This document shows positions 39,464 through 47,998 of a stretch of 64,000 bases of DNA, piece by piece. Below the pieces are notes generated by a model, which saw only the letters and a list, made by a program, of their open reading frames with translations, had not been told where the DNA came from and did no database searches. A program made the position numbers and the translations under genes. The DNA lies in NCBI GenBank assembly GCA_003241645.1, contig QFOX01000009.1, positions 9,362-73,361 on the forward strand, in the 5' to 3' direction. Source of the DNA: Azospirillum brasilense. Its GTDB lineage: Bacteria; Pseudomonadota; Alphaproteobacteria; Rickettsiales; UBA3002. Numbering within the stretch: position 1 is the stretch's first letter; every line of letters starts with the position of its first letter.

Positions 39464-40234
39464 ATGAGAAACGCTTTCTCCCTCGTTGAACTCTCGATCG
39501 TGCTGGTCATCCTTGGCCTGCTGACGGGCGGCATCCTTGGCGGGCAGTCACTCATCCGCGCGGCGCAGATCCGCGCCGTGACCACGGAAATGAACCGCTT
39601 TGCGACGGCGACGATGACCTTCCGTGACAAGTATTTTGCGGTGCCCGGCGATATGAGCAATGCGATCAGCTTCTGGGGGAAAGCCGCCGGAACCGGCACC
39701 GATTCCACCTGCGCCGATTTCGCCAGCACAAGCCCGGCAACGTGCAACGGGAACGGGGATGGTCGCATCGGCACTGCGCCGGAAGTGTATGAAGAGATGC
39801 GCTATTGGCAACATCTGGCGAATGCGGGACTCATCGAAGGCAGTTACACAGGCACTTACACGTCGGGCGTAGGGTACGCATTCGGCGTCAATACGCCGCA
39901 AAGCAAGCTGTCGCCCGCCACATGGTATCCATGGCATTTCGGCAACCTCGCGGCCACGACCAGTGATTTCGGCGGCAGTTTTGGGAATGTGCTGGAGATA
40001 GGCGCATGGGATGGCGGCTCCACAACACCCCCTGTTCTGCGCCCCGACGAAGCGTGGAACATCGACGTTAAAACCGATGACGGGGCCCCCGCAAGCGGCA
40101 AGGCCATTGCAGGCAAAGGCACCACTGCGCGGCCCTGCACCTCGAATGCCAATAACATATCGGATGCAAATGCCACCTATAACCTGACCAACACCGGTGT
40201 TATCTGCTACTTGCGCTTTACAAATGCGTTCTAG
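39464..40234 (+). CDS. Prepilin-like protein 1 of a tandem array
   Basis: A 256-residue protein starting at ATG 39464, which gives a minimal leader MRNA before FSLVELSIVLVILGLL. It shares with its neighbours FRDKYFAVPGDM, CNGNGDGRI, LIEGSYTGTY and DEAWNIDVKTDDG. Over about 75 bases encoding the hydrophobic helix its DNA is almost identical to that of gene 2, which implies recent duplication or gene conversion. It is likely a pilin-like secreted subunit; no assembly ATPase or peptidase is in view. Confidence 0.85.
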   Translation: MRNAFSLVELSIVLVILGLLTGGILGGQSLIRAAQIRAVTTEMNRFATATMTFRDKYFAVPGDMSNAISFWGKAAGTGTDSTCADFASTSPATCNGNGDGRIGTAPEVYEEMRYWQHLANAGLIEGSYTGTYTSGVGYAFGVNTPQSKLSPATWYPWHFGNLAATTSDFGGSFGNVLEIGAWDGGSTTPPVLRPDEAWNIDVKTDDGAPASGKAIAGKGTTARPCTSNANNISDANATYNLTNTGVICYLRFTNAF

Positions 40235-40267
40235 CACGATGCATGCATATCAAGGGTTCGCAATCTC

Positions 40268-41014
40268 ATGAAACAGGCTTTCTCCCTCGTTGAACTCTCG
40301 ATCGTGCTGGTCATCCTTGGCCTGCTGACGGGCGGCATCCTTGGCGGGCAGTCGCTCATCCGCGCGGCGGAGCTGCGCAGCATCCCGGTCGAGTACAACA
40401 AATACATGACCGCCATGCAGACCTTCCGCGACAAGTATTTCGCCCTGCCCGGCGACATGAGCAACGCCACCAAATTCTGGACGGCGGCGGCCAGCTGCCC
40501 CGGTGATTCCACCACGCCCGCGACCGGCCCGGCCACCTGCGATGGCGACGGCAATGGGATCCTCGGCGTGGTCGAGCGCTACCGCGTCTGGCACCATCTG
40601 GCGAACGCGGCGCTGATCGAGGGCACCTACACCGGCGTTCCGGCCACCGCCACCCCGGCACATCTGAGCGTGGGCAGCAACGTGCCGCGCTCCAAGCTCA
40701 GCAATAGCGGCGTGCAGATCTCCAAACTCTCCGACACCAGCAGCGGCATTCTCTACAACGCAGGCGATTCGCGCCACTCGCTTATGTTCCTCGGCACCGC
40801 GACCATTCAGGTTTCCAACCCTTCGGCCATCCTGCTGCCGGAAGAAGCATGGAACATCGACACGAAAATGGATGACGGCGCGCCGGGCACGGGCAACGTC
40901 CTGAATTACAACACCGCCAGCACCACGGTGGGCACCTGCACCACCAGCGCCAGCGCCTATGCGCTCACGCTCACCAGCAAGGCCTGCGCGCCCTATATTA
41001 TGTTTAATTTTTAA
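40268..41014 (+). CDS. Prepilin-like protein 2 of a tandem array
   Basis: A 248-residue protein with leader MKQA and mature start FSLVELSIVLVILGLL, Glu at position 5. The body has FRDKYFALPGDMSNATKFW, CDGDGNGIL, ALIEGTYTG, NVPRSKLSNS and PEEAWNIDTKMDDG. It follows gene 1 by 33 bases. Cleavage by a type IV prepilin peptidase after Ala is expected. Confidence 0.87.
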   Translation: MKQAFSLVELSIVLVILGLLTGGILGGQSLIRAAELRSIPVEYNKYMTAMQTFRDKYFALPGDMSNATKFWTAAASCPGDSTTPATGPATCDGDGNGILGVVERYRVWHHLANAALIEGTYTGVPATATPAHLSVGSNVPRSKLSNSGVQISKLSDTSSGILYNAGDSRHSLMFLGTATIQVSNPSAILLPEEAWNIDTKMDDGAPGTGNVLNYNTASTTVGTCTTSASAYALTLTSKACAPYIMFNF

Positions 41015-41064
41015 CGCGCACCGGTTACACTGCACGTATCCACCGCCCAACGGATCGCGCCCTT

Positions 41065-41859
41065 ATGAAAAAACAGGCTTTCTCGCTCGTTGAACTGTCC
41101 ATCGTCCTCGTCATCCTTGGGCTGCTCACCGGCGGTATCCTCGGCGGGCAGTCGCTCATCCGGGCCGCGGAGCTGCGCTCCATTACGGCGGATTTCAGCC
41201 GCTACAACGCCGCCTTCCGCACCTTCCAGGATAAATATTTCGCCTTCCCCGGCGACATGCGCAACGCCACCGCCTTCTGGGGGTTTGCGGCCGGCACCGC
41301 GGGCAACGACGCCACCTGTTTCAACGCCACCCAGACCGGAGCGGGCACCTGCAATGGCGACGGCAACGGCGACCTGATCAGCCCGCCCACCGCTTCGGCC
41401 ACTAACCCGCAAGGCGAAACATTCCATGCATGGAAGCAGATGGCCAATGCCGGGTTGGTCGAAGGCACCTACACGGGCTATCGCGGCACCGGCGGGGCCT
41501 ATAACACCACGCCGGGCGTGAATGTACCGCGTGGGCGCATCAGCAATGCCGGGTTCTCCCTGTGGTCGAACGCCGCATCGCATATCGATGCGAACTGGTT
41601 CCCCACCAAATCCGGCCCGTTGCTGATGTTCGGCACCTCGACCACCGGCATCACCGAATCGCCCGCCATCAAACCCGAGGAAGCATGGAACCTCGACACC
41701 AAACTGGACGATGGGCGGCCCGGCTTAGGCAATGTGCGCACGCACAAACAGGGCAGTTCGTTCACGCCGAATTGCACCGATACGACCGATCCGAACACCG
41801 CGGCTTATGTGCTGAGCAGCAACGGCGTGCTGTGCAACATCTACATGTTCATGCTGTAA
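41065..41859 (+). CDS. Prepilin-like protein 3 of a tandem array
   Basis: A 264-residue protein with leader MKKQA and FSLVELSIVLVILGLL. It has FQDKYFAFPGDMRNATAFW, CNGDGNGDL, GLVEGTYTG, NVPRGRISNAGF, KPEEAWNLDTKLDDG and two cysteines near the C-terminus. At the DNA level its helix region differs from genes 1 and 2 by synonymous changes, so it is an older copy. It is convergent with the MotB-like gene. Confidence 0.87.
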   Translation: MKKQAFSLVELSIVLVILGLLTGGILGGQSLIRAAELRSITADFSRYNAAFRTFQDKYFAFPGDMRNATAFWGFAAGTAGNDATCFNATQTGAGTCNGDGNGDLISPPTASATNPQGETFHAWKQMANAGLVEGTYTGYRGTGGAYNTTPGVNVPRGRISNAGFSLWSNAASHIDANWFPTKSGPLLMFGTSTTGITESPAIKPEEAWNLDTKLDDGRPGLGNVRTHKQGSSFTPNCTDTTDPNTAAYVLSSNGVLCNIYMFML

Positions 41860-41866
41860 GCGCCGT

Positions 41867-42544
41867 TTAAACGTCGGCCTTGCGCAGCTTAATGACCACG
41901 CGGCGGTTGATCTCCTGATTCGCGGGGATCGGGTTGCCGGTATTGTCGCGGTTGGGCGCTTTCGGCTGGGTCGAGCCCACGCCAATGGCGCGCAGCTTGT
42001 TCTCGGGGAAACCCTGCGCCGCAAAAAAACGCACCACGTTGCTGGCGCGCGCGCTGGAAAGCTCCCAGTTGCTGGGGAACTGCGCGGTGGCAATCGGCGT
42101 ATCGTCGGTATGGCCTTCCACCTCGATGACCACATCCTTACTAGCGAACGTCATCAGTTGCTTGGAGAGCGCCTTCAGCATCGGCAACGCCTGTTTGCTG
42201 AATTTGTTGCTGCCACGCTCGAAGAAGGAACTGCTGGCCAGCTCCATGCTCACCGCGTCGTCCTGCTCGGAAATGGCAATGAACTGGTCATAGCCACTCG
42301 CACCCAGCGCCAGCGACAGATCCTTCTGCAACGCTTCGAACGGGTCGGTGATGACCTTTTCATCCTGATAGAACCCCTCCATGCGCAGCGATTCGGCCAT
42401 CTTCTCCATCAGCTCGCCATTCGGCGTGGACATGGAGAACATAATGACGAAGAAGCACAGCAGCAGCGTCACCATGTCGGCATAGGTGATGAGCCACGCG
42501 TCGGTATCTTCGTCCTCTTTGCGGGGGGGGCGCTTGGGCAGCAT
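41867..42544 (-). CDS. motB: MotB-like stator protein with OmpA peptidoglycan-binding domain
   Basis: A 225-residue protein. Its single transmembrane helix (about residues 17-37) contains the proton-carrying Asp in TYADMVTLLLCFFVIMFS. The OmpA domain has VEVEGHTDDTPI and NWELSSARASNVVRFF. Together with the upstream MotA-like gene it forms a proton-driven stator complex anchored to the cell wall. No flagellar genes are visible here, so it could also serve another motility or envelope machine of the MotAB type. The gene follows motA by 6 bases. Confidence 0.88.
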   Translation of the reverse strand: MLPKRPPRKEDEDTDAWLITYADMVTLLLCFFVIMFSMSTPNGELMEKMAESLRMEGFYQDEKVITDPFEALQKDLSLALGASGYDQFIAISEQDDAVSMELASSSFFERGSNKFSKQALPMLKALSKQLMTFASKDVVIEVEGHTDDTPIATAQFPSNWELSSARASNVVRFFAAQGFPENKLRAIGVGSTQPKAPNRDNTGNPIPANQEINRRVVIKLRKADV

Positions 42545-42550
42545 GGCGTG

Positions 42551-43372
42551 CTATGCCCCCGTCGGAATGCGCAATTGCCGGTCGATATCGAAATGCTGCG
42601 CAGGCTCGAGGTATGAGTTCAGGCGGTCCTGCATGAAGCGCGGGGTCTTCTTCTCGGCCAGCATGCACAGCCCTTCCACCACCATCAGGTTGCGGAAACG
42701 TTCGGTCTCTTCCTTCTGCAGCAATTTGTTCGCCGCGGGCAGGAACACCATGCGCGCCAGCACCACGCCATACAGCGTGGCCACCAGCGCCAGCGACATG
42801 CCGATGCCGATGGTGGCGACCATGTTCTTCGGGCCCTGGCCCATCTGTTCCAGCATGGCCACCATGCCCACCAGCGTACCGATCATCCCGAAGGCGGGGG
42901 CGCTGGAGCCCATGTTGCGCAGCACCTGCACGGGGGCGGTGCGGGCTTCGAATTCGCTTTCCACGGCGGTGGTCATCATGGCGCGCAGGTCGGCCGGGTT
43001 GTGGTTGGTCACCACCAGCTCGATGCAGTATTTGATGACCGGGTCGTTCACCGCCACGGATTTGATCTCGTTCTCCAGCGCATTCACGCCGCGCTGCTGT
43101 ACAAGGTAGCCCCATTTAATGAGGCGGCCGATCTCGGTGTTCAGCCCCTCGCGGGTGGATTTGGGCTTTTTCACCATCCAGCCGATGGCGCTGAACGCGG
43201 TCAGCACATCGCGGCTATGGTAGCCCATGAACGCCGCGGCGATGGAGCCGCCGAGCACGATCAGCAGCGCCGGCAGGTCAAGGTAAATGAAGGGATTATT
43301 GGTAGCCAGGGTCACGGCAACGCCGATCATGAGCAGGCCGAAAATGACCCCGAGCAGGGAAGGAAGCGACAT
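42551..43372 (-). CDS. motA: MotA-like stator protein
   Basis: A 273-residue protein from ATG 43370-43372, with four transmembrane segments (about residues 5-25, 30-50, 150-172 and 184-205). Family features are SAPAFGMIGTLVGMVAMLEQ, NMVATIGIGMSLALVATLYG, and the cytoplasmic loop with charged residues that contacts the rotor. It belongs to the PomA/MotA branch. It is the first gene of the motAB pair and is divergent from the gamma-glutamyl hydrolase gene. Confidence 0.9.
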   Translation of the reverse strand: MSLPSLLGVIFGLLMIGVAVTLATNNPFIYLDLPALLIVLGGSIAAAFMGYHSRDVLTAFSAIGWMVKKPKSTREGLNTEIGRLIKWGYLVQQRGVNALENEIKSVAVNDPVIKYCIELVVTNHNPADLRAMMTTAVESEFEARTAPVQVLRNMGSSAPAFGMIGTLVGMVAMLEQMGQGPKNMVATIGIGMSLALVATLYGVVLARMVFLPAANKLLQKEETERFRNLMVVEGLCMLAEKKTPRFMQDRLNSYLEPAQHFDIDRQLRIPTGA

Positions 43373-43448
43373 AGCAGCGCACCGTTTGCGTTTATGGTTC
43401 ACCGGCGATACTATGCGATTGTTCCACCCCGCACAAGTCACGAGAATC

Positions 43449-44186
43449 ATGGCCCAAATTCCCCCGCGCATCGGCATCACACTGGACTCAGAGCCCGCTG
43501 GCGGCTGGTCGAAATACCCGTGGTATGCGCTGCGCGAAAATTATTGCGGCATCATCGCCCGCCATGGTGGCGTGCCGCTGGCGCTGCCGCACGAGCCCGA
43601 ACTGGCCGAGGCGTATCTTGATACCATCAGCGGGTTGGTCATCACCGGCGGTAATTTCGACGTGCCGCCCGAGATGTACGGCGAAGCCACCACCAGCGAA
43701 AAGGTCACCACCAAACCCCGGCGCAGCCAGTTCGAATGGGCCATTACGCAAGGCGCGGTGAAGCGCAACATGCCGATTCTGGGTATTTGCGGCGGGCAGC
43801 AATTGCTCAACGTCATCCTCGGCGGCACGCTGATCCAGCACATCCCCGACGCAGTGCAGAACGCGCTGGCGCACGAGCAGCCCAACCCCCGCCACGAGGC
43901 CGGGCACGAAGTGGCCATCGTGCATGGCACGTTGCTTTCGGATATCGTCGGCAAACCGCGCATCGCGGTCAACTCGGCGCACCATCAGGCCGTGGCCAAA
44001 CCCGCCCCCGGGGCCATCGTGAATGCGCGTGCGGAAGATGGCGTCATCGAAGGCATCGAATACCCCTCGCACCCGTTCTGCCTTGGCGTGCAGTGGCACC
44101 CGGAATTCTCCATTACCAGCGCCGATGATAAGATCATCACGGCGTTTATCGCGGCGGCGACGCATTATGCGCGCGATGCGCGCTGA
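43449..44186 (+). CDS. Class I glutamine amidotransferase, gamma-glutamyl hydrolase (peptidase C26, PuuD-like)
   Basis: A 245-residue protein with the nucleophile elbow GICGGQQLLNV (Cys), the oxyanion-region ITGGNFDVPP, NSAHHQAV, and the catalytic HPE in GVQWHPEFS. This is the PuuD/peptidase C26 branch, which hydrolyses gamma-glutamyl amides such as gamma-glutamyl-GABA. ATG 43449 is chosen because the conserved N-terminus PPRIGITLDSE follows directly. The genome region also encodes two GS-like proteins 7-10 kb away; a gamma-glutamylation/hydrolysis pathway is possible but unproven. Confidence 0.88.
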   Translation: MAQIPPRIGITLDSEPAGGWSKYPWYALRENYCGIIARHGGVPLALPHEPELAEAYLDTISGLVITGGNFDVPPEMYGEATTSEKVTTKPRRSQFEWAITQGAVKRNMPILGICGGQQLLNVILGGTLIQHIPDAVQNALAHEQPNPRHEAGHEVAIVHGTLLSDIVGKPRIAVNSAHHQAVAKPAPGAIVNARAEDGVIEGIEYPSHPFCLGVQWHPEFSITSADDKIITAFIAAATHYARDAR

Positions 44187-44264
44187 AGGGGGCATTAGGA
44201 TGCCGCCCTTCGCTTCACTTCGTTTCGCTGACCCCCTCGCTTTGCGGCTCGGCTTCGCCTACGC
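44185..44264 (-). repeat. Dispersed structured repeat, family A, copy 5 (reverse)
   Basis: Read on the minus strand: GCGTAG, hairpin GGCgaaGCC, GAGCCGCAAAGCGAGGGGGTCAGC, and the terminal hairpin AAGGGCGGCAtccTAATGCCCCCTT. Its end overlaps the stop codon of the gamma-glutamyl hydrolase gene by two bases. It occupies the gap before the pseudouridine synthase. Confidence 0.78.
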
Positions 44265-44288
44265 ACCGTACCCACGAAAGGTGATGCC

Positions 44289-45083
44289 ATGACCGAAAAG
44301 GGCGAACGCATCGCCAAGGTCATGGCGGCGGCGGGCATCTGCTCGCGGCGCGATGCCGAGCGCATGATCGAACAGGGGCGCGTGCGCGTGAATGGCAATA
44401 CGCTGCGCTCGCCCGCGCTCACCGTCACGCCCGACGATACGATCGAGGTGGACGGCACCCTGCTGAAAAAACGCAAGGCCGCCACACTGCCGCGCCTGTG
44501 GCGCTACCACAAACCGGCGGGTCTCATCACCAGCCACCATGACCCCGAAGGCCGCCCGACCGTGTTCGAATATTTGCCGCCGCATTTGCCGCGCGTCATT
44601 TCCGTGGGGCGGCTCGACCTCGACAGTGAAGGATTGTTGCTGCTGACCGATTCGGGCGAGTTGAGCCGCGCGCTGGAGCTGCCGCGCAATGCCATGGATC
44701 GCACTTACCGCGTGCGCGTGAACGGGCAGATCAGCGAGAAACACATCCACATGCTATCGCGCGGCGTGGTGGTGGACGAGGTGAAGTACCGCCCCATCAC
44801 CGTGGTGCCGGATACCGACAAGACCACCGGCCGCAACCGCTGGCTGACCGTGACGCTGCGCGAAGGCAAGAACCGCGAGATCCGCCGCCTGTTCGATTAT
44901 TACGGCTACCCGGTCAGCCGTTTGATCCGGGTGGGTTACGCGGGTCTGGAACTAGGCGACCTGGCCGAGAACGCCGTGGCCGAAGTGCCGGCGCATACGG
45001 TAGAAAAGCTCTATGCCAGCATCACAGCAGAAACGTCATTGCGAGGAGCGCAGCGACGTGGCAATCCATCTAAGAAACGCTGA
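44289..45083 (+). CDS. Ribosomal large-subunit pseudouridine synthase, RluB/RsuA family
   Basis: A 264-residue protein with an N-terminal S4 domain (RIAKVMAAAGICSRRDAERMI), the catalytic GRLDLDSEGLLLLTDSG (Asp in the second D position), and GKNREIRRLFDYYGYPVSRLIRV. RluB-type modification of 23S rRNA is the best guess; RluE/F and RsuA are close relatives. The last 16 or so residues (TSLRGAQRRGNPSKKR) are encoded by a palindromic repeat at 45034-45117, so the original stop was probably lost to or replaced by the repeat. Confidence 0.9.
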   Translation: MTEKGERIAKVMAAAGICSRRDAERMIEQGRVRVNGNTLRSPALTVTPDDTIEVDGTLLKKRKAATLPRLWRYHKPAGLITSHHDPEGRPTVFEYLPPHLPRVISVGRLDLDSEGLLLLTDSGELSRALELPRNAMDRTYRVRVNGQISEKHIHMLSRGVVVDEVKYRPITVVPDTDKTTGRNRWLTVTLREGKNREIRRLFDYYGYPVSRLIRVGYAGLELGDLAENAVAEVPAHTVEKLYASITAETSLRGAQRRGNPSKKR

Positions 45084-45117
45084 ATGCTGGATTGCTTCGC
45101 ATTCGCTCGCAATGACG
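45034..45117. repeat. Long palindromic repeat (CGTCATTGCGAG...CTCGCAATGACG)
   Basis: CGTCATTGCGAGGAGCG at the left and CGCTCGCAATGACG at the right, with inner arms GGCAATCCA and TGGATTGC, form an extended hairpin. This is the widespread interspersed palindrome type. It supplies the 3' end of the pseudouridine synthase frame and ends 7 bases before rsmD. Confidence 0.85.
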
Positions 45118-45124
45118 GAGACCT

Positions 45125-45679
45125 ATGAGAATCATCGCCGGTAACCTGAAAGGCCGCAAACTGGCCACCCCGCAGAACGACGCGATCCGCCCCACGGCCG
45201 ACCGCATGCGCGAGGCGGTGTTCAACCTGCTCATGCATGGCAGCTATGGCGGCCAGCATATCCGCGAACAGCGGGTGATGGATTTGTGCTCCGGCACCGG
45301 CGCGGTGGGTCTGGAAGCCATCTCACGTGGTGCGGCGCACTGCACCTTCGTGGATCAGGACAAGACCGCGCTGGCACTGGCCAAAGAGAACGCCGTACAT
45401 TGCAAGGTGGATGGCCAATGCCAGTTCCTGCTTACCGACGCGACCAAACTTCCCAGCGCTCCACAACCCGTGGCACTGGCCTTCATGGATGCGCCCTACG
45501 CCACGCCGCTGACCCTGCCGGTCTATACCGGATTGCGGCGGCATGGCTGGCTTCAGCCGGAAAGCCTGTTCGTGGTGGAGCAGCCGCGCAGCGCGGCCGT
45601 GGAGACGCTGGAAGGCGCCGAATGCCTTGACCAGCGCGACTACGGCAAAGCGCGGTTGATTATTTATCATATCATATAG
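45125..45679 (+). CDS. rsmD: 16S rRNA (guanine(966)-N(2))-methyltransferase RsmD
   Basis: A 184-residue Rossmann methyltransferase beginning MRIIAGNLKGRKL, with RPTADRMREAVFNLL, the SAM loop DLCSGTGAVGLEA and catalytic motif IV DAPY in place of the usual DPPY. It methylates G966 of 16S rRNA. The DAPY form keeps the Asp and Pro-Tyr core, so activity is expected. The gene directly follows the repeat at the end of the pseudouridine synthase gene. Confidence 0.94.
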   Translation: MRIIAGNLKGRKLATPQNDAIRPTADRMREAVFNLLMHGSYGGQHIREQRVMDLCSGTGAVGLEAISRGAAHCTFVDQDKTALALAKENAVHCKVDGQCQFLLTDATKLPSAPQPVALAFMDAPYATPLTLPVYTGLRRHGWLQPESLFVVEQPRSAAVETLEGAECLDQRDYGKARLIIYHII

Positions 45680-45683
45680 CATC

Positions 45684-45784
45684 GTCATTCCAGCGAACGC
45701 TGGAATCCATCGTCTTGCATGCTTTCAGCATAGTTCGCATGGATCCCGGCGCTTCATGCGCGTGGCGCATTCGTCCGGGATGAC
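45684..45784. repeat. Composite palindromic intergenic repeat
   Basis: GTCATTCCAGCG-aa-CGCTGGAAT forms the left hairpin; ATGGATCCCGG and TCCGGGATGAC make the outer right arm. Part of it is the reverse complement of sequence at 11840-11870. Together with the family B copy at 45869 it fills the gap between rsmD and the next gene; nothing coding is visible there. Confidence 0.6.
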
Positions 45785-45868
45785 AGAAAAATGTTTCGTA
45801 CTAATTCCTACACGCCGCAGCTCAAAACGGGGTGCATGGTAGGAGCGTGCGTTGAATGGTGATGCCGC

Positions 45869-45949
45869 GAGGACAGCATTGTCCGAGCCAGCCATGAGCC
45901 CGCGGGAGCGGCGCGAAGGCATCGCACAGCACGTGCGATCTGCCGAAGC
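45869..45949 (+). repeat. Dispersed structured repeat, family B, copy 2
   Basis: Hairpins GGACagcattGTCC, CCGCgggaGCGG and ATCGCACagcacGTGCGAT, with CAGCCATGAGCC between the first two. Stems differ in sequence from copy 1 but keep pairing. It lies just beyond the stop of the unknown gene at 45957, on its 3' side. Confidence 0.75.
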
Positions 45950-45956
45950 AGCATAA

Positions 45957-46817
45957 TTAATTGCGGCCCTGCCCGCGACCCTGGCCACGGCCCGCCTGCT
46001 GCATGGCATTCTCCAGGAATTTGCCCGCAAGGTTCAACCCCTGGGCGGCGAGTTTCTTCACCGTGTCCTTCGCGTCTTCATACACGGCGAGCTGGCCGGT
46101 AGCATAGGTCAGGTGCGACTGTTCCACGCGCTTCTTCTCGCTGTCCAGCCCGCGTTCGATCTGCGCCAGCATGGCCAGCGCTTCCTGCTTTTCGCGGGCG
46201 GAAAGCACTTTGCGCGCCAGCATCGCCTGAATGCGTTCGCGCAGGTCGTCGCGCTCCACATGGTTCATCTCGGCCATGGCCTGCGCGTTACTCATTTTAC
46301 CGGCGATGAGCTGCGACAGGATCTGCTCCACCAGCCCAACATCGGCCACGCTGGCATCCACCGCATCGACGCGGCTTTTGAAATTGCGATCGGCCACGGG
46401 GGCGAACAGCGCCGCAAAGAAGACCGTATAATCCCTGTACAGCGCGGTGATTTCGGCGCGCACGCCCTGCGGCGGCATTTTGTTGAATCCCGCACCCGCC
46501 TCGTTCTGCCGCACCAGCGCGGTGGAGAAGGATTTCTCCGTGGTGCGGTTAATATAGCCGGTCGGACGGTCAGGAATGCTGCGCAGCACCGAGAGGTCAT
46601 AGGCAAGATTCTCGACCGACAGGCGGCTATTCTTGGCGTAAATATCGGCGGTGCCGGAGGTCAGCGCGCGCACGGCATCATGGAAATGTTCGATGCGCGG
46701 GCGCATGTCGCCCTCGCTCAGGCGAATGCCCCATTCCGCCTCGATGCGCAGCAGCTGCTCGTATTTGCCATGCATCAGCGCGATGATGGCGCCTTGTTCT
46801 TCACTGGCTACGGCCAT
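45957..46817 (-). CDS. Unknown helical protein (286 residues)
   Basis: No family recognised. GGAG lies close to ATG 46815-46817. The protein is helical and charged throughout, without signal peptide or membrane helix; regions such as DDLRERIQAMLARKVLSARE and DSEKKRVEQSH look like amphipathic or coiled-coil helices. The C-terminus is a short GRGQGRGQGR repeat that could be flexible or bind nucleic acid. It is divergent from hemW with only 14 bases between starts. Function unknown. Confidence 0.65.
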   Translation of the reverse strand: MAVASEEQGAIIALMHGKYEQLLRIEAEWGIRLSEGDMRPRIEHFHDAVRALTSGTADIYAKNSRLSVENLAYDLSVLRSIPDRPTGYINRTTEKSFSTALVRQNEAGAGFNKMPPQGVRAEITALYRDYTVFFAALFAPVADRNFKSRVDAVDASVADVGLVEQILSQLIAGKMSNAQAMAEMNHVERDDLRERIQAMLARKVLSAREKQEALAMLAQIERGLDSEKKRVEQSHLTYATGQLAVYEDAKDTVKKLAAQGLNLAGKFLENAMQQAGRGQGRGQGRN

Positions 46818-46831
46818 ATACTCCCTCGTTC

Positions 46832-47998
46832 ATGGAACCTGTTAGCACACTCAAACCGCTTGCGCTATATGTGCACTGGCCCTTCTGCCGGAAAAAATGC
46901 CCCTATTGCGATTTCAATTCGCATGTGCGCGACGGCGTGGACCACGCCGCATGGCGCGACGCATTGCTACGCGAGATGGGCTGTTGGCACGCGCGCATGG
47001 CGGGCAGTGGCCACCAGCTCAGCAGTATTTTCTTCGGCGGCGGCACCCCCAGCCTGATGCAGCCGGAAACGGTCGCTGCCATCATCGAGAAAGCACGCAC
47101 GCTCTGGCCCGCAAGCCCCGACATCGAGATCACGCTGGAGGCAAATCCCACCTCGGTCGAAGCGGCGAATTTCGCTGCGCTGGCGCAGGCGGGGGTCAAC
47201 CGCGTGTCGCTCGGCGTGCAGTCACTGCGCGCGGAGTCGCTCGCTTTTCTGGGTCGCGAACATTCCGCCCATGAAGCGCTGGATGCGGTGGCGCTGGCCG
47301 CCAAACATTTCCCGCGTTATTCGTTCGACCTGATCTATGCGCTGCCCGGCCAGAGTGAGCAGGCATGGGAGGCGGAACTGCGCGAAGCGCTGCAGCATGC
47401 ACGCGGCCACCTGTCGCTCTACCAGCTGACCATTGAGCCCAACACCGCCTTCCACCACCAGTACCATGTGCAGAAAGCGTTCGCCCTGCCCGCGGATGAC
47501 AACGCCGCCGCGCTGTACGCACGCACGCAGGCCGTGATGCAGGAGGCTGGCATGCCCGCCTATGAGGTGTCGAACCACGCGGCAGCGGGGCAGGAAAGCC
47601 GCCACAACCTTAGCTACTGGCGCAGCGAATGCTACCTTGGCATTGGGCCCGGCGCGCATGGGCGCGTGGATCTGGGTGCGCAGCGCTACGCGACGCACAC
47701 GCTGAAATCGCCCGAGCGCTGGCTGGAATCGGTGCAGCGCATGGGGCATGGGCTGGAAGAAGAAACGCTGCTAAGCGCGGAAGAGCGCAGCGAAGAATAC
47801 GTGCTGATGGGGTTGCGCCTGCCGCGCGAAGGCATTGACCTGAACCGGGTGGACGCGACCACCCGCGCCAGCATGCAACAGGCACTGCCCATGCTGCAGC
47901 AGGAAGGCCTTGTGCAGTGCAGCAATTCCCTGCTTCAGGTCACCCCCAAGGGCGTGCCCGTGCTGAACGCGGTTATCGGGTCGCTGCTGCGCTCGTAA
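46832..47998 (+). CDS. hemW: Radical SAM heme chaperone HemW
   Basis: A 388-residue radical SAM protein. The cluster motif is C19xxxC23xxC26 in HWPFCRKKCPYC; FFGGGTPSLM, EANPTSVE and RVSLGVQSL follow. HemW proteins were long annotated as coproporphyrinogen oxidase; they lack the extra N-terminal residues of HemN, as here, and deliver heme to respiratory proteins. The 3' end overlaps the lpoA-like gene by 26 bases in convergent orientation. Confidence 0.93.
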   Translation: MEPVSTLKPLALYVHWPFCRKKCPYCDFNSHVRDGVDHAAWRDALLREMGCWHARMAGSGHQLSSIFFGGGTPSLMQPETVAAIIEKARTLWPASPDIEITLEANPTSVEAANFAALAQAGVNRVSLGVQSLRAESLAFLGREHSAHEALDAVALAAKHFPRYSFDLIYALPGQSEQAWEAELREALQHARGHLSLYQLTIEPNTAFHHQYHVQKAFALPADDNAAALYARTQAVMQEAGMPAYEVSNHAAAGQESRHNLSYWRSECYLGIGPGAHGRVDLGAQRYATHTLKSPERWLESVQRMGHGLEEETLLSAEERSEEYVLMGLRLPREGIDLNRVDATTRASMQQALPMLQQEGLVQCSNSLLQVTPKGVPVLNAVIGSLLRS

